From NCBI GenBank assembly GCA_958510875.1, contig CAUEHT010000002.1, positions 1,240,001 through 1,304,000 of the forward strand: a DNA stretch of 64,000 nucleotides. The letters are read 5' to 3'. The stretch comes from Endomychus coccineus. Taxonomy: Eukaryota > Arthropoda > Insecta > Coleoptera > Endomychidae. Under the pieces are notes generated by a model. The model saw only the letters and a program-made list of their open reading frames with translations. It searched no databases and was not told the origin of the DNA. Below, in pieces: positions 34,501 through 44,860 of the stretch. A program made the position numbers and the translations under genes. Position 1 is the first letter of the stretch, and each line of letters begins with the position of its first letter.

Positions 34501-35982
34501 CAATTTGTCTATTAGGTCTTGAGAGATGAAATTTGACATGGAACCGTTATCAAGCAAAGCTTTACAAGTGTGTTCATTTCCCCTACTATCCAGACCGGAT
34601 ACTTGCGCAGTGGCTAATAGCACCTGATTCCCTGACGACAAGTTACAACAAGTAGATTCCTGCCCTTGCTGCACAATCGTGTCGAAATTAGATTCTGCTG
34701 AATCTATTTTTCCTGGAGAACGTGTCATTGCAACATTACTATTGGACTTACCTGGATGCAGCAGTGAGTTATGTTTCTGCTGACACAATCTACAGTTGCC
34801 ATATTTACACGTTTCGACTTGATGGCCACCTTGCAAACAGTTTATGCAAAGTTTGAGTTCAACTATTTTGTCATATTTTTGGTTTGAAGACAAGGCTAAA
34901 AATTCGCCACATTTATAGATTGAATGTGATTGTTTACAATAGTAGCAAGAAAATTTATTGCTTTTTTCCGTATTTTTACTGAACGACTTAGACAAGAATG
35001 ATTTTTGTTTGACTTGATTTTTCTCAGCTAACTTTGGATTCTTTGTTTTGTGCATGTTTAATTTATCTAGAAAGTCAGCCCGATCAGACAGAAACGTTTT
35101 CAACTCTTCGATGGTCGGAAGATCTCCTTCGAACTCCTGCTGTTCCCATTTACTTAAGGTCTCCATATCCAGCTTACTCGTGACTAGATAATTTATTAAG
35201 GGGTCCCAAGAATCCGTGTCTATTCCTAACGATTGTAACGATTTCAAATTATTTGACGTTGTGTCAATCAAATGTCTAAAGGATGCCGGTGATTCTGGTT
35301 TGACTTCGTGTATATTAAATAAGTTTTTTATATGCTTATGAACTATTAATTGTTTATTGTCAAATCGACTATTCAGTGCATCCCATGCTGTTGAATAATT
35401 GTCAGCAGTAAAATCAATGGATTGAATGCACTGAGCTGCGGATCCCTCCAAGGAAGCACGTAAATAATGAAATTTCGCAATTGAGTTTAGCTCATCATTT
35501 TTATGAATTAGCGCCAGATACAATTCTTTGAACTCTAACCATTTCTCGTATATGCCGGTGAACTTTGGCAACTCTATTATCGGATATTTCACACCTACTT
35601 TTGAACAATTTCTAATATTTGAGGACCCTGATGAGTTGCCTTGCGCATTACTACTTCGCACCGGAGTCCTTGCCGTCAACAAAACTGATTTTATTTCTCC
35701 GAATAATGAATAACAGGCTCTTTCGAAATTTTCTGTTTCCGATTTGTCAAAGTTTTCAAAATCGATTTCTTCTAGTTCAAACTGAATCTCATTGAACCTG
35801 CACAATAATTCCGATTCAGCTGTTGCTAGGCGCGTTTCTAGTTCTAGAATTTTTGCTTGACTAATAATTTGTTCATCGTTATTTGTTAAGTCATTGAAGA
35901 ATTTGGCAAGTCGCGTAAAACTAGATTTTATTGCACCTCTCTTTCTGATGAGGAGTGCTCGTTGTTCGATTGTACCCGGCAT
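31483..35982 (-). CDS. BEL 1 gag-pol polyprotein (1,499 codons)
   Basis: Starts at ATG 35,982 (MPGTIEQRALLIRK). Domains in order: coiled gag N-terminus with DUF1759 (about residues 135-290, IIELPKFTGIYEKW), cysteine knuckles (from 344, CYYCKQSH and CINCLQGGHQVETC), an aspartic protease with LLDNGS near 476, reverse transcriptase with LRVVFNCS and the active site YVDDLLSG near 880, an A17-type/RNase H region (HGFSDSSQKAYGAALY), an integrase zinc-binding segment near 1,364 (HCGPQMLL...CVVCFRFK), and the start of the integrase core (VDYAGPFSV) near 1,436. The frame is lost at FIARRK, inside the integrase core. Gag assembles particles, the protease matures them, RT/RNase H copies the RNA, and integrase inserts the DNA. 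Confidence 0.95.
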   Translation of the reverse strand: MPGTIEQRALLIRKRGAIKSSFTRLAKFFNDLTNNDEQIISQAKILELETRLATAESELLCRFNEIQFELEEIDFENFDKSETENFERACYSLFGEIKSVLLTARTPVRSSNAQGNSSGSSNIRNCSKVGVKYPIIELPKFTGIYEKWLEFKELYLALIHKNDELNSIAKFHYLRASLEGSAAQCIQSIDFTADNYSTAWDALNSRFDNKQLIVHKHIKNLFNIHEVKPESPASFRHLIDTTSNNLKSLQSLGIDTDSWDPLINYLVTSKLDMETLSKWEQQEFEGDLPTIEELKTFLSDRADFLDKLNMHKTKNPKLAEKNQVKQKSFLSKSFSKNTEKSNKFSCYYCKQSHSIYKCGEFLALSSNQKYDKIVELKLCINCLQGGHQVETCKYGNCRLCQQKHNSLLHPGKSNSNVAMTRSPGKIDSAESNFDTIVQQGQESTCCNLSSGNQVLLATAQVSGLDSRGNEHTCKALLDNGSMSNFISQDLIDKLGRAQEKINFSVLGIGQCQSRLNTSCNVMLKSLLSDYQTTLHCLVIPAITDKLPSFGFNPNSLNISSNIELSDRTFFQPNKIDMLIGADTYWSLIEKGNIQLGKGNPVLQKTKLGWVVSGPLGSARRVVTSCHFSKNSDLQNQLAKFWEIEEISNESNLSTEENFAETHFSKTFKRTPEGRFMVSIPLKEPVTKLGDSKELAVRQFFGLERKLAVNPKQREMYCDFMNEYKHSTHMALFNASPNQVTYFSPHHGVLREESITTKLRVVFNCSAESSSGYSYNSIQVAGPTVQEDLFSIIVRFRQHAFVVSADISKMYRQIEIADEFRPLQLIVWRESPEDELQTYSINRVAYGTTSAPFLATRCLLQLAIEHENSHPQAAQAIKRDIYVDDLLSGADSKEDLNSLAQQVSSILQSGCFELRKWKSNNPLVLEGLKPVSSSTDSFFFAPSDTSKTLGMGWSCVEDTFSFQLRPFTQKRRVTKRTILSETASIFDPLGLISPITICAKIMMQSLWSLKLSWDQEVPKDISDQWKEFKKNILELNDLRIPRHISCLDPISIQIHGFSDSSQKAYGAALYLRIETQENEVFVNLITSKTRVAPLQPLSIPRLELCAALLLTQLLEKTTKSLTLRYDGKYLWSNSTVALAWIRSPPKILQPFVGNRVADIQRLSEMSNWRYVPTNSNPADILSRGMSPRNLISSAKWFHGPSWLKHSEETWPEDISLSIPVNELPEVRNQTKTFVQTNHELFPFNRFSSLCRLKSVFAFCLRFINNCKKKNEKLSGFLSVDELRNAMHLLYQISQRETFGQEMFDLNHHQEVGTKSKILSLTPFMRDGVIRVGGRLKNSSYCFDKKHPIVLSSKHPLTYLICRAEHFKLLHCGPQMLLASVRENYWPISGKNLAKRIIRECVVCFRFKPKIQIPLMGNLPEARISPRLPFSDTGVDYAGPFSVKDRKGRGCKVSKCYLALFICLTTKAVHLELVSELSTLSFLETFQRFIARRKTISRIFR

Positions 35983-36342
35983 GATTTAATTAAATGTAAA
36001 TGTACACGACTGAATTGCTCAGACAGAAAATGGTAATTTTTGGACAGGAATTATGGATCAGATCTACCAATTAAAAAGGCATGCAACTGACTTACTGACA
36101 TTCGCTGATATACTCAGACTGTTTCTTCTAAAATGTACTGCTTTTTGCTGCGTAGGAATCGTGCTCCGTCTCTGTCTGGATCGCCTCTTTGTTGTCTGTT
36201 GCCAGAGTCCACGCTTCTGTTACCGCGAAATCTGACAAGCCAATGATTATACTGGAAATGTTCGTCGACACGATTGTCGAAGATTTATTCACTAAACCCG
36301 TACTGATGGACTATCCGGATTCGAATGGACCAAGTTTTATTA
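35983..36342 (-). other. BEL 1 leader between 5' LTR and gag
   Basis: 360 bp without a long frame. A primer binding site is expected here next to the LTR. The best TGG-starting candidate lies at about 36,315-36,332 (minus strand), but I could not match it to a known tRNA 3' end. Confidence 0.5.
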
Positions 36343-36788
36343 TGTAAACTCTTTTTCTTTGCTTTGTTAGGTTTACACAATTGCTTTCCTTGAGCCGGTA
36401 ACTTGGCTTTTCAAGGTTTGCACTAGAAAATAACTTGAGGTGGACTGTAAGTAATACACCCGATAACTTCAAACGTATTTAATGTTAAACCATAAACCAC
36501 TAGAACCGGCCGGGAGCATTAAACGTGTTATACAGGTGAACAAGTGTGGGCGAATGTATTTCAATTATTGTTCTCGATATTTACTACACAATAGCTGAAT
36601 TAACACTGGCGCGCTGATGTCATTGTTTGCGCCGAGTTCACTTTGTCTCTCCAGAAAACACGATTGGAGAGGGTTGACACTGTTTACACCCGGAAGGAAC
36701 AGATTGCCTGCGGCGACCCCGTTTACACAGTATCATAGTTAAGTCGCGCAGAGATTTATATTTCTATATGAATTTCGAGTGCTTAACA
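36343..36788 (-). repeat. 5' LTR of BEL 1
   Basis: 446 bp, identical to 30,228-30,673. As the upstream LTR on the minus strand it should hold the promoter; an obvious TATA box was not picked out. Confidence 0.95.
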
Positions 36789-36793
36789 GAGGA

Positions 36794-37892
36794 TGTTGAA
36801 TGTACTTTTTTTGAAAGCTGGAATATGCTTGAGAGTCATCGGCATAAGCTTGTATAGTACAGTGTTTCACAGCTTTCAGTATATCGGATGTATAAATAAT
36901 GAACAATAATGGGCCCAAGATAGATCTCTGCGGTACTCCGGATTTAATAAGTGTGCTATTTGAAAAATCATTACCAACTTTAATCTTTTGGCGGCGCTCA
37001 GTCAGATACGATTTAATAAATGCCTGTGCTTCAGACGAAAACCATAATATTTTAATTTCGCACAGAGAAATCTGTGATTAATAGTGTCAAATGCTTCTGA
37101 GAAGTCTAACAATACCAGAACACTAACAAGATGTTTATCTAGGGCACTAAGAATATCATCAGTTACATTAGCTAGAGCTGTAGCTGTACTAAAATGTTTA
37201 CGAAAACCGGTTTGACAATCAGGTATCAAATTAAAATCATTTACAAATTCATACACTTGGTTAAAGATTATCCTCTCCAAAACTTTTGATATTGTAGGTA
37301 AGATGCTAATGATACGAACATCTGCTAATGATTCTGGTTTTGATACTTTAGGGATCGGACAGCCAATAGCCTCCTTCCAGAGATAAGGAAAAACTCCTTT
37401 CTCAATACAACTATTTATGATATGAGTAATATAAGATATAACGACTGAACTTGAGTATTTCAACATATTTAGAGATATACCATCATTACCATAGGCATTA
37501 GATTTTATGTTATACAATATCTTGTGTACTTTCTCAATAGTAACTAACTGAAAGTTAAAAATATTGTTTTTGTCAAAGTAGATGTTATTTTCATAAAAAT
37601 TAATTTTGTTGAGACAAATTTTATCATTTTCTTTATAAAAAGGTGTAAAGTAATCATTAATTGCGTTTGGACATGAAAGTTCTTTAGGTATTGTGTTGAC
37701 TTTATTATTCTTTATATTCAATGTTTTTAATGCAGACCAGGTCGATCTAATATTATTTTGATTTGCAACGTTATTCAATTATGTCTTTTTCTGTTTTCGA
37801 ATTTCAGACAAAGTGAGGTTTCGAAGTTTTTTATAATTTTGCCAATCTTCCACATTTCTTGTACTTTTAAAAACTGAAAGTGCTTTATTACA
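36794..37892 (-). pseudogene. LINE J copy 2, 5' half of ORF2
   Basis: Minus strand from 37,892: the linker (STWSALKTLNIKNNKV), then RT with GCPIPKVSKPE, ISILPTISKVLERI, DCQTGFRKHFSTATAL, LLDFSEAFDTINH, SGVPQ near 36,950 and YADDSQ near 36,840. It is better preserved than copy 1 but carries a frameshift near 37,040 and further damage downstream. Its 5' end is at the same point (ATTACAG) as copy 1 at 23,703. Confidence 0.88.
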
Positions 37893-37997
37893 GAGTCTAC
37901 TTGCATTTTACAATACCTCCATTAATAGATCATACACTTTACTGATACTACAATATATACTTTGAAAAAACTGTGCATCAATGGGTTTCGCAATAAA
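37893..37997 (+). repeat. Satellite fragment between LINE J and the Spy-type element
   Basis: About 105 bp of the 870-bp repeat family, matching 28,640-28,727 in part and 54,683-54,750. It ends in AATAAA, half of the Spy target. Confidence 0.7.
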
Positions 37998-38306
37998 GGA
38001 TACCGCACACTTTAGTAGGGAAAGTGGCCCCCTGTCGAATTGGCTGAATTTTTGATATGTTATAGTCCAAGTCATTCCGAACAAAAAATTCAATGGGCAC
38101 AACTTTTTCTACAGGCTGGTTTTGGCGCTAGAGGCCAATGAAAACTTTCATTTGTTCTTCATTGTTAAACAACACGAAACGTTATCCTGGATAATAATCA
38201 CTTTTCCGAATAATCAAGATCTAAACAGTCATTAATATGAGATACTATTAGAAGTATTGTTCATTGATGTCACTATAGATGATCAATTATACAGTGTGTT
38301 CCAGCT
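37998..38306 (+). repeat. Left terminal inverted repeat of the Spy-type element
   Basis: Matches the reverse complement of 41,570-41,879 along about 309 bp with few differences. The reading frame at 37,908-38,102 is a by-product of this repeat. Confidence 0.88.
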
Positions 38307-39159
38307 ACCTACAATTTTTAAAGTGCAATAATTCGAAAATGGTTACAAATCGTCTTAGGGATCTACAATGAAAAAATGTTTATGAATCCTATTCTACACC
38401 GTATTCTAAATCACATAGTCGAAAAATATAAGGAGTGTTCCTTTTAAAAGAAATCGAAAGTTATATTCGAAAAGTTCCGTACCTACTGAAAAATATTGTT
38501 CGACCATCCTGAATAATTTTAGGCCATGAAAAAGAATGAGAAATATTACAAGTCTGTCTATAAAATGGCCTTTTTTTTTCTTTCTAAATTTATCATCTTA
38601 ACGTCAGGGATTTTCAAGGTATGCATCTGCAAATGGACTACCCAATTTCGACCAAAAAGTCGTAACGTCCAAGTGATTCAGAGACAATCAATAATAGTAG
38701 GTGTAGTGGCGAATGGAGGTTATGTAGATGTTTGAAAAATTCACTAATATATATCATTATCATTATTTTTATTATTATTATTAATGATATTTCTTTTTAA
38801 AATAATGCACTTCACCTTCCAACCCGATTTTTTTCGCATCGCCCTGTAAATGCAAAACATTCTTGTGCTAGATTCTGTTGTCTAGTTAACTTTCGTTTTC
38901 AAGTCGATATCACAATAGAACAACTCTAGAAATCGAAAGACACACTATTGCCCCACCCTGTATGAAAATATAGTCCAGATTTCTTTTAAAAATTGTTTAT
39001 TCATCCTCGAACTTGAAGGGTACCTACTGGATAATATGAAAACATTGCATCCCTTTACTGCAGAAAAACACATTTTTCTGTAGATGGCTTTGGAAATGAT
39101 GTCAAAGTTTCTAGCAAGGTTTTGTTTGTTTGTTACTTCATGTCAATATAAAGTTGAAT
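38307..39159. other. 5' non-coding part of the Spy-type element
   Basis: AT-rich, with a TTATTA simple repeat near 38,755-38,790. A 69-codon frame at 38,526-38,735 has no recognisable domain. No intron-exon signals are convincing. Confidence 0.5.
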
Positions 39160-41174
39160 ATGGCGTATAATTTCGCAGTGAGATTTGAATGTTTTGTTTG
39201 TGAGTTCAATGGAACACCAAGGCAAATGGTACGTTTGGACGAAGAAAGCACAGCCATTGCCGAACGTCGAAGGAATGAATTAGAATTGCCTCAAATACCT
39301 TTTATTGAACAGACAAGGATTTGCCGAAACTGTCATTTGAGTATTCTCTCAGAGATACAAGCTTATGAAGAAGATCCCGATCCAACTGTACTTGAAGTTT
39401 TGTTGCGAACCTCTCATACGTCATGTTTTGTATGTGGTAGATTTGAAAATCTTGGTAGAATGTCACTTTCAGGTAGGTTGGATGTATTTCTGAAGACCGG
39501 AATGTTTGCACCTGACGGCGTCAGAATCTGTGGTGGTCATTTGAATGAGGAGGAACATCTTCTGCCACCTTTTATGAATGGGCTTAGAGGAATAACAAGA
39601 CCATACAATTTGAAAGGTAATGAACTCAAACATATGTTAGTATCGTTACGAGAAGCTGTGCTGAACTATAAATCAACAAATAAATACAATAACGAGGATA
39701 ATTTTACTGATGAAGAGTTCCAGGCGTTAACTCCAATAAAAAAAGTGCAGTTTACAGACCTCTTTGAATTTTGCAATCGCGTCAATATTCATCAGAAAAA
39801 TTGAGCAATAGCGAAGAAAGATTTGTTATGTTTCTTGTGCAAATTACGACAAGGACTTTCCGATCAATTCTTGATGGGCATGTTTTCCTATTCCAGTCGT
39901 CAAGCTGTGAGCTTGGCAATTCAAAAAGTGCGTGTATCATTATTACAACAATTCGTTCTACAAAATGTAGGGTATCAGCATATAGAGAGGGGCCAATATA
40001 TTACTAGACATGTTACGGATTTTGCAAATACCCTTTACAATCCTGAACCAAATTATCGAAATTATATTGACGGGACGTACATAAAAATACCCAAAAATCG
40101 GACATTTCAAGTATTACGTCAATCATACTGTGTACACAAGGGTTACCATCTTTTGAAACCTGCATTGATTGTTGCTCCCAATGGTTATATCCTAGATGTT
40201 CACGGTCCTTATTTCTCTGATTCAAGAAATAATGATGCGGCAATGTTGAGACATGAGTATGAACGAGATTTAATGGGTCTGAGGAACTGGTTCCAAGAAG
40301 GTGATATTTTCATGTTAGATAGGGGATACCGTGACGCACAGAATTTCTTGGGTGACTTAGGTATAGTAGTAAAAATGCCCGTAGCACTTGGTGGTGGACA
40401 GCATCAGCTTACAACCGAAGAGGCAAATTCATCTAGACTAGTTACGAAAACGAGATGGATTGTAGAAGCTAGAAACGGTCATATAAAGAATATGTTCAAA
40501 TTCTTCAGAGATACTGTACCAATGCCACAAGTTCTGCATATAGGAGACTATATCAGAATAGCATGTGCGATAATCAATAAGTATCATGAACCAATTACCA
40601 TGGAAGGAGCCAATGCTGAGCTAGCTCAGATAATGTTAAACCGTGCCAATGAAATAAATGAACTCCAGTTGAGAATAGAAGAAGAGGGTCTGCTACGAAG
40701 ACATGGTAGATGGTTTCCAATGGAGGAAAACCAATTACTAAATTTTCCAGTTCTCAGTTTGGAGTACCTACGAGAACTAACATTCGGAATTTTCCAGATA
40801 AAAATAGCTCCATCTTATGTACAAGATAATAGACATAATAGGATTTGGGAAACGTTTTATTTGAATTCGACGACCGTATTGAAATTCCAGGTCTATTGAG
40901 GATGAGAATAAAATCTCGTCATCGAAATAGTATCAAATACCAACTGTGGATCAAGTACAATGTCAGTTTGGAAGGTGTGCCAATTCAGGGGTACTACTGT
41001 ACGTGCAAATCAGGAAGTGGTACATTGGGTACATGTTCGCATGTAGCTAGCGTACTTTGGTACCTTGGATATGCCCGTCATGCTGCCAATGTTAAGTATC
41101 CTTCGACCGAAATACTTCATACCGTATCTGATGCTGCAGAGAGACATAATAATGAAGAACCTATGATTGTTTAG
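39160..41174 (+). pseudogene. Spy/IS5-like DDE transposase with C-terminal SWIM zinc finger
   Basis: Starts at ATG 39,160. The N-terminal part has paired CxxC motifs (CFVCEF, CRNCH, CFVCGR), probably a zinc-binding DNA-recognition region. The DDE domain shows NYIDGTYIKI (D304), FMLDRGYRDA (D387) and VEARNGHIK (E436), counting through the one in-frame TGA at 39,802-39,804. The frame continues past that stop unchanged to about 40,855. There a single-base shift moves it into the frame that encodes YYCTCKSG...TCSHVASVLWYLGYARH, a SWIM-type CxC..CxH finger, ending at 41,174. With only two lesions it is close to functional. It would excise and insert the element in the nucleus. Confidence 0.88.
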
Positions 41175-41569
41175 ACTGTTTATGGCATATTCTCCTTGTT
41201 TCTTTGTTCATATTGATATGTTCTCAGATGGAACACCCTGTAAATCATTAAATGAATTATTAAGGTTCAGTCGAGAGTTTTTCATTTGGGTCAACGATAC
41301 CAGGTTCAATGGTTAAGTTAAATGTTACATATAATATATTTATTGAGTTATAGCCCATTATTTCCTTCCTATTATATTTATGCTGAATGTGCAAATGGAG
41401 GCTTTGTTGACCCGCTAAATAGAGTTTCTCCGCCACACTCCTTGAGCATCAGTACAATTATCGGATGTATTTACGTACTCATTCGACACAACCCTATCAA
41501 AATGATAGACCAATTTTTGTTATATTCTTGAGTTTCATCATCAACTTGAAGTATTATTTTGACCGTGAT
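41175..41569. other. 3' non-coding part of the Spy-type element
   Basis: No gene seen. A 69-codon frame at 41,322-41,531 is without family resemblance. Confidence 0.5.
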
Positions 41570-41879
41570 AGCTGAAACACGCTGTATAATTGATCACCTA
41601 TAGTGACATCAATGAACAATACTTCTAATAGTATCTCATATTAATGACTGTTTAGATCTTGATTATTATTGAAAAGTGATTATTATCCAGGATAACGTTT
41701 CGTGTTGTTTAACAATGAAGAACAAATGAAAGTTTTCAATGGCCTCTAGCGCCAAAACCAGCCTATAGAAAAAGTTGTGCCCATTGAACTTTTTGTTCGG
41801 AATGACTTGGACTGTAACATATCAAAAATTCAGCCAATTCGACAGGGGGCCACTTTCCCTACTAAAGTGTGCGGTATCC
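41570..41879 (+). repeat. Right terminal inverted repeat of the Spy-type element
   Basis: Mirror of 37,998-38,306. It ends GGTATCC immediately before the host TTT at 41,880. Confidence 0.88.
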
Positions 41880-44860
41880 TTTGAAATGTTAAGATGAGAA
41901 AGCTATATATTACTTTGTTTATGTAATCTTCTATTCTATCAAACCTAACCAGCTGTATCGAACACAGGCTTTTCTTAATAAACTATCGCTCACAATCGAT
42001 AATTTTACATAGATAAATCAATTATTCCAGAAAGTTTATTCAAATTATTATGTTTCATGATGACGTCTATTATAATTGATGATTTTTGATGTAAACAGCT
42101 CCTTTATCACGTTTCACAGTACATACATTGCGGTCAATTTCAGGAAACATTTTAATTAGTAAAATTGAATTTGAAGGAAATTGATAATTGTTTTTCACTA
42201 ACTTTTATAAGAATATTCTGGGATTAAAATAGTAATGTATCCATTCTGATTTCAAAGTTTAAGAATTTCATCAATTGCCATTTTCGAATTTGATCTAACA
42301 ATATTACTTCCAAATCTGACATGTATAAATCAAATGTACGAACATGCATTCAAGTTATTCTGATATTTCTTATCCTTCCTTTCCATCAGACAACATATAC
42401 AGCAAGTCAGCAGTTTCTGTCATATGAAATATATACATAGCATTCGAATTAATGTGGTTTGTGTATACTTGAAAATCTGCATTTATACATTTGTCTCTTT
42501 TGTCAACATGTACACTTTATCTTGTGGCAAGTTTGTATGTTACAGAGTCTACTTGCATCTTATAATACGTGCACTACTGGATCATAAACTTCATCCACTA
42601 CAACATAAACTTCCAACAAACTCTGAAACAATGGATTCTCCACTATTGGATCATAAACTTCACTGACACTAGAACATTTATACTTCCATCAAACTCTGCA
42701 TGTTGAGTTTTCCATTAATTTTTAGTTGCTAAGATAAGGAGACTATATACTTTGTTTATGTTATCTTCTATTGCATCGAACTTAACCAGCTATATTGAAC
42801 ATAGGCTTCTCAATAAATTATCGCTTACAATCGACAATTTTACACAGATAAACCAATTATTTCAGAAAAGTCATTCAAATTATTATGTCCCATGATAATG
42901 TATGATTAATGATTTTTGATGTAAACAATTTCTTTATCACGTTTCGCAGTACATACATTGCGGTCAAATTCAGGAAACATTTAAATTAGTAAAATAGAAT
43001 TTGAAGGCAATTGATAATTGTTCTTCACTAACTTTTATAACAATATTCTGGGATTAAAATAGTAATATTGGCAAAATATTTAACTCACAAAATAATCATT
43101 ACAATGCTATCCATTCTAATTTCAAAGTTCAAGAATTTCATCAATTGTCATTTTCGAATTTGATCTAACAATATTAGTTCCAAATCTGACATGTATAAAT
43201 CAAATGTACGAACATGCATTCAAGTTATTCTGATATTTCTTATCCTTCCTTTCCATCAGACAACATATACAGCAAGTCAATAGTTTCTGTCATATGAAAT
43301 ATATACATAGCATTCGAATTAATGTGGTTTGTGTATACTTGAAAATCTGCATTTATACATTTGTTTCTTTTGTCAACATGTACACTTTATCTTGTGGCAA
43401 GTTTGTATGTTACAGAGTCTACTTGCATCTTATAATATGTCCACTATTGGATCATAAACTTCATCCACTACAACATAAACTTCCAAACAACTCTGAAACA
43501 ATGGATTCTCCACTATTGGATCATAAACTTCACTGACACTAGAACATTTATACTTCCATCAAACTCTGCATGTTAAGTTTTCCATTAATTTTTAGTTGCT
43601 AAGATAAGGAGACTATATACTTTGTTTATGTTATCTTCTATTGCATCGAACTTAACCAGCTATATTGAACATAGGCTTCTCAATAAATTATCGCTTACAA
43701 TCGACAATTTTACACAGATAAACCAATTATTTCAGAAAAGTCATTCAAATTATTATGTCCCATGATAATGTATGATGAATGATTTTTGATGTAAACAATT
43801 TCTTTATCACGTTTCGCAGTACATACATTGCGGTCAAATTCAGGAAACATTTAAATTAGTAAAATAGAATTTGAAGGCAATTGATAATTGTTCTTCACTA
43901 ACTTTTTTAACAATATTCTGGGATTAAAATAGTAATATTGGCAAAATATTTAACTCACAAAATAATCATTACAATGCTATCCATTCTAATTTCAAAGTTT
44001 AAGAATTTCATCAATTGTCATTTTCGAATTTGATCTAACAATATTAATTCCAAATCTGACATGTATAAATCAAATGTACGAACATGCATTCAAGTTATTC
44101 TGATATTTCTTATCCTTCCTTTCCATCACACAACATATACAGCAAGTCAATAGTTTCTGTCATATGAAATATATACATAGCATTCGAATTAATGTGGTTT
44201 ATGTATACTTGAAAATCTGCATTTATACATTTGTCTCTTTTGTCAACATGTACACTTTATCTTGTGGCAAGTTTATATGTTACAGAGTCTACTTGCATCT
44301 TATAATACGTCCACTATTGGATCATAAACTTCATCCACTACAACATAAACTTCCAACAAACTCTGAAACAATGGATTCTCCACTATTGGATCATAAACTT
44401 CACTGACACTAGAACATTTATACTTCCATCAAACTCTGCATGTTGAGTTTTCTATTAATTTTTAGTTGCTAAGATAAGGAGACTATATACTTTGTTTATG
44501 TAATCTTCTATTGCATCGAACTCAACCAGCTATATTGAACATAGGCTTCTCAATAAACTATCGCTTACAATCGACAATTTTACATAGATAAACCAATTAT
44601 TTCAGAAAGGTCATTCAAATTATTATGTCCCATGATAATGTATAATTGATGATTTTTGATGTAAACAATTTCTTTATCTTACGTTTCGCAGTACATACAT
44701 TGCGGTCAAATTCAGGAAACATTTTAATTAGTAAAATAGAATTTGAAGGAAATTGATAATTGTTATTTTACTAACATTTATAACAATCTTCTGGAATTGA
44801 AATAGTAATGTTGGCAAAATATTTAACTCACAAAATAATCATTACAATGCTATCCATTAT
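41880..44860 (+). repeat. Tandem array of an 870-bp satellite-like unit
   Basis: Three head-to-tail units are clear from equivalent points at 42,424, 43,294 and 44,164, exactly 870 bp apart, with few differences between units; 41,880-42,420 is the end of a more diverged unit. Each unit contains an internal short duplication around CACTATTGGATCATAAACTTCA. Because 870 is divisible by three, an 80-codon frame recurs in every unit; it is not called a gene. Confidence 0.9.

Larger units (their letters stand above)
30228..36788 (-). mobile_element. BEL/Pao LTR retrotransposon (BEL 1), very young
   Basis: 6,561 bp, coded on the minus strand, inserted in LINE J. The two 446-bp LTRs are identical by direct reading, begin TG and end CA, and are flanked by the 5-bp duplication GAGGA (30,223-30,227 and 36,789-36,793). 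One long gag-pol frame is followed by a second frame with the rest of the integrase, separated by a single frameshift. No envelope-like gene is present. Identical LTRs mean insertion was recent. Confidence 0.97.
37998..41879 (+). mobile_element. Spy-type DNA transposon, inserted between AAA and TTT without target duplication
   Basis: 3,882 bp with inverted repeats of about 310 bp beginning GGATACCGCACAC. The left flank ends AATAAA and the right flank begins TTTGAAATG. The paralogous satellite at about 28,725 reads AATAAATTTGAAATG without interruption, so insertion split AAATTT and duplicated nothing. Precise insertion between AAA and TTT without duplication, with an IS5-like DDE transposase, is the published hallmark of Spy elements. 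One near-complete transposase gene lies inside. Confidence 0.88.

Noticed and set aside
36053..36235. 60-codon frame between the BEL 1 LTR and gag
   Set aside because: It lies in the leader on the non-coding strand and has no BEL/Pao counterpart.
36300..36342. Primer binding site of BEL 1
   Set aside because: A TGG-starting candidate exists, but its complement does not fit the acceptor and T-arm layout of any tRNA I could recognise, so it is mentioned only as a possibility in the leader.
42424..44406. Three plus-strand frames of 80 codons at 870-bp spacing
   Set aside because: Same reason: they are carried by the tandem satellite unit. The frame is AT-driven, with no family resemblance.
41880..44860. 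CRISPR-like array
   Set aside because: Long, contiguous 870-bp units without short repeats and unique spacers, in a eukaryotic genome.
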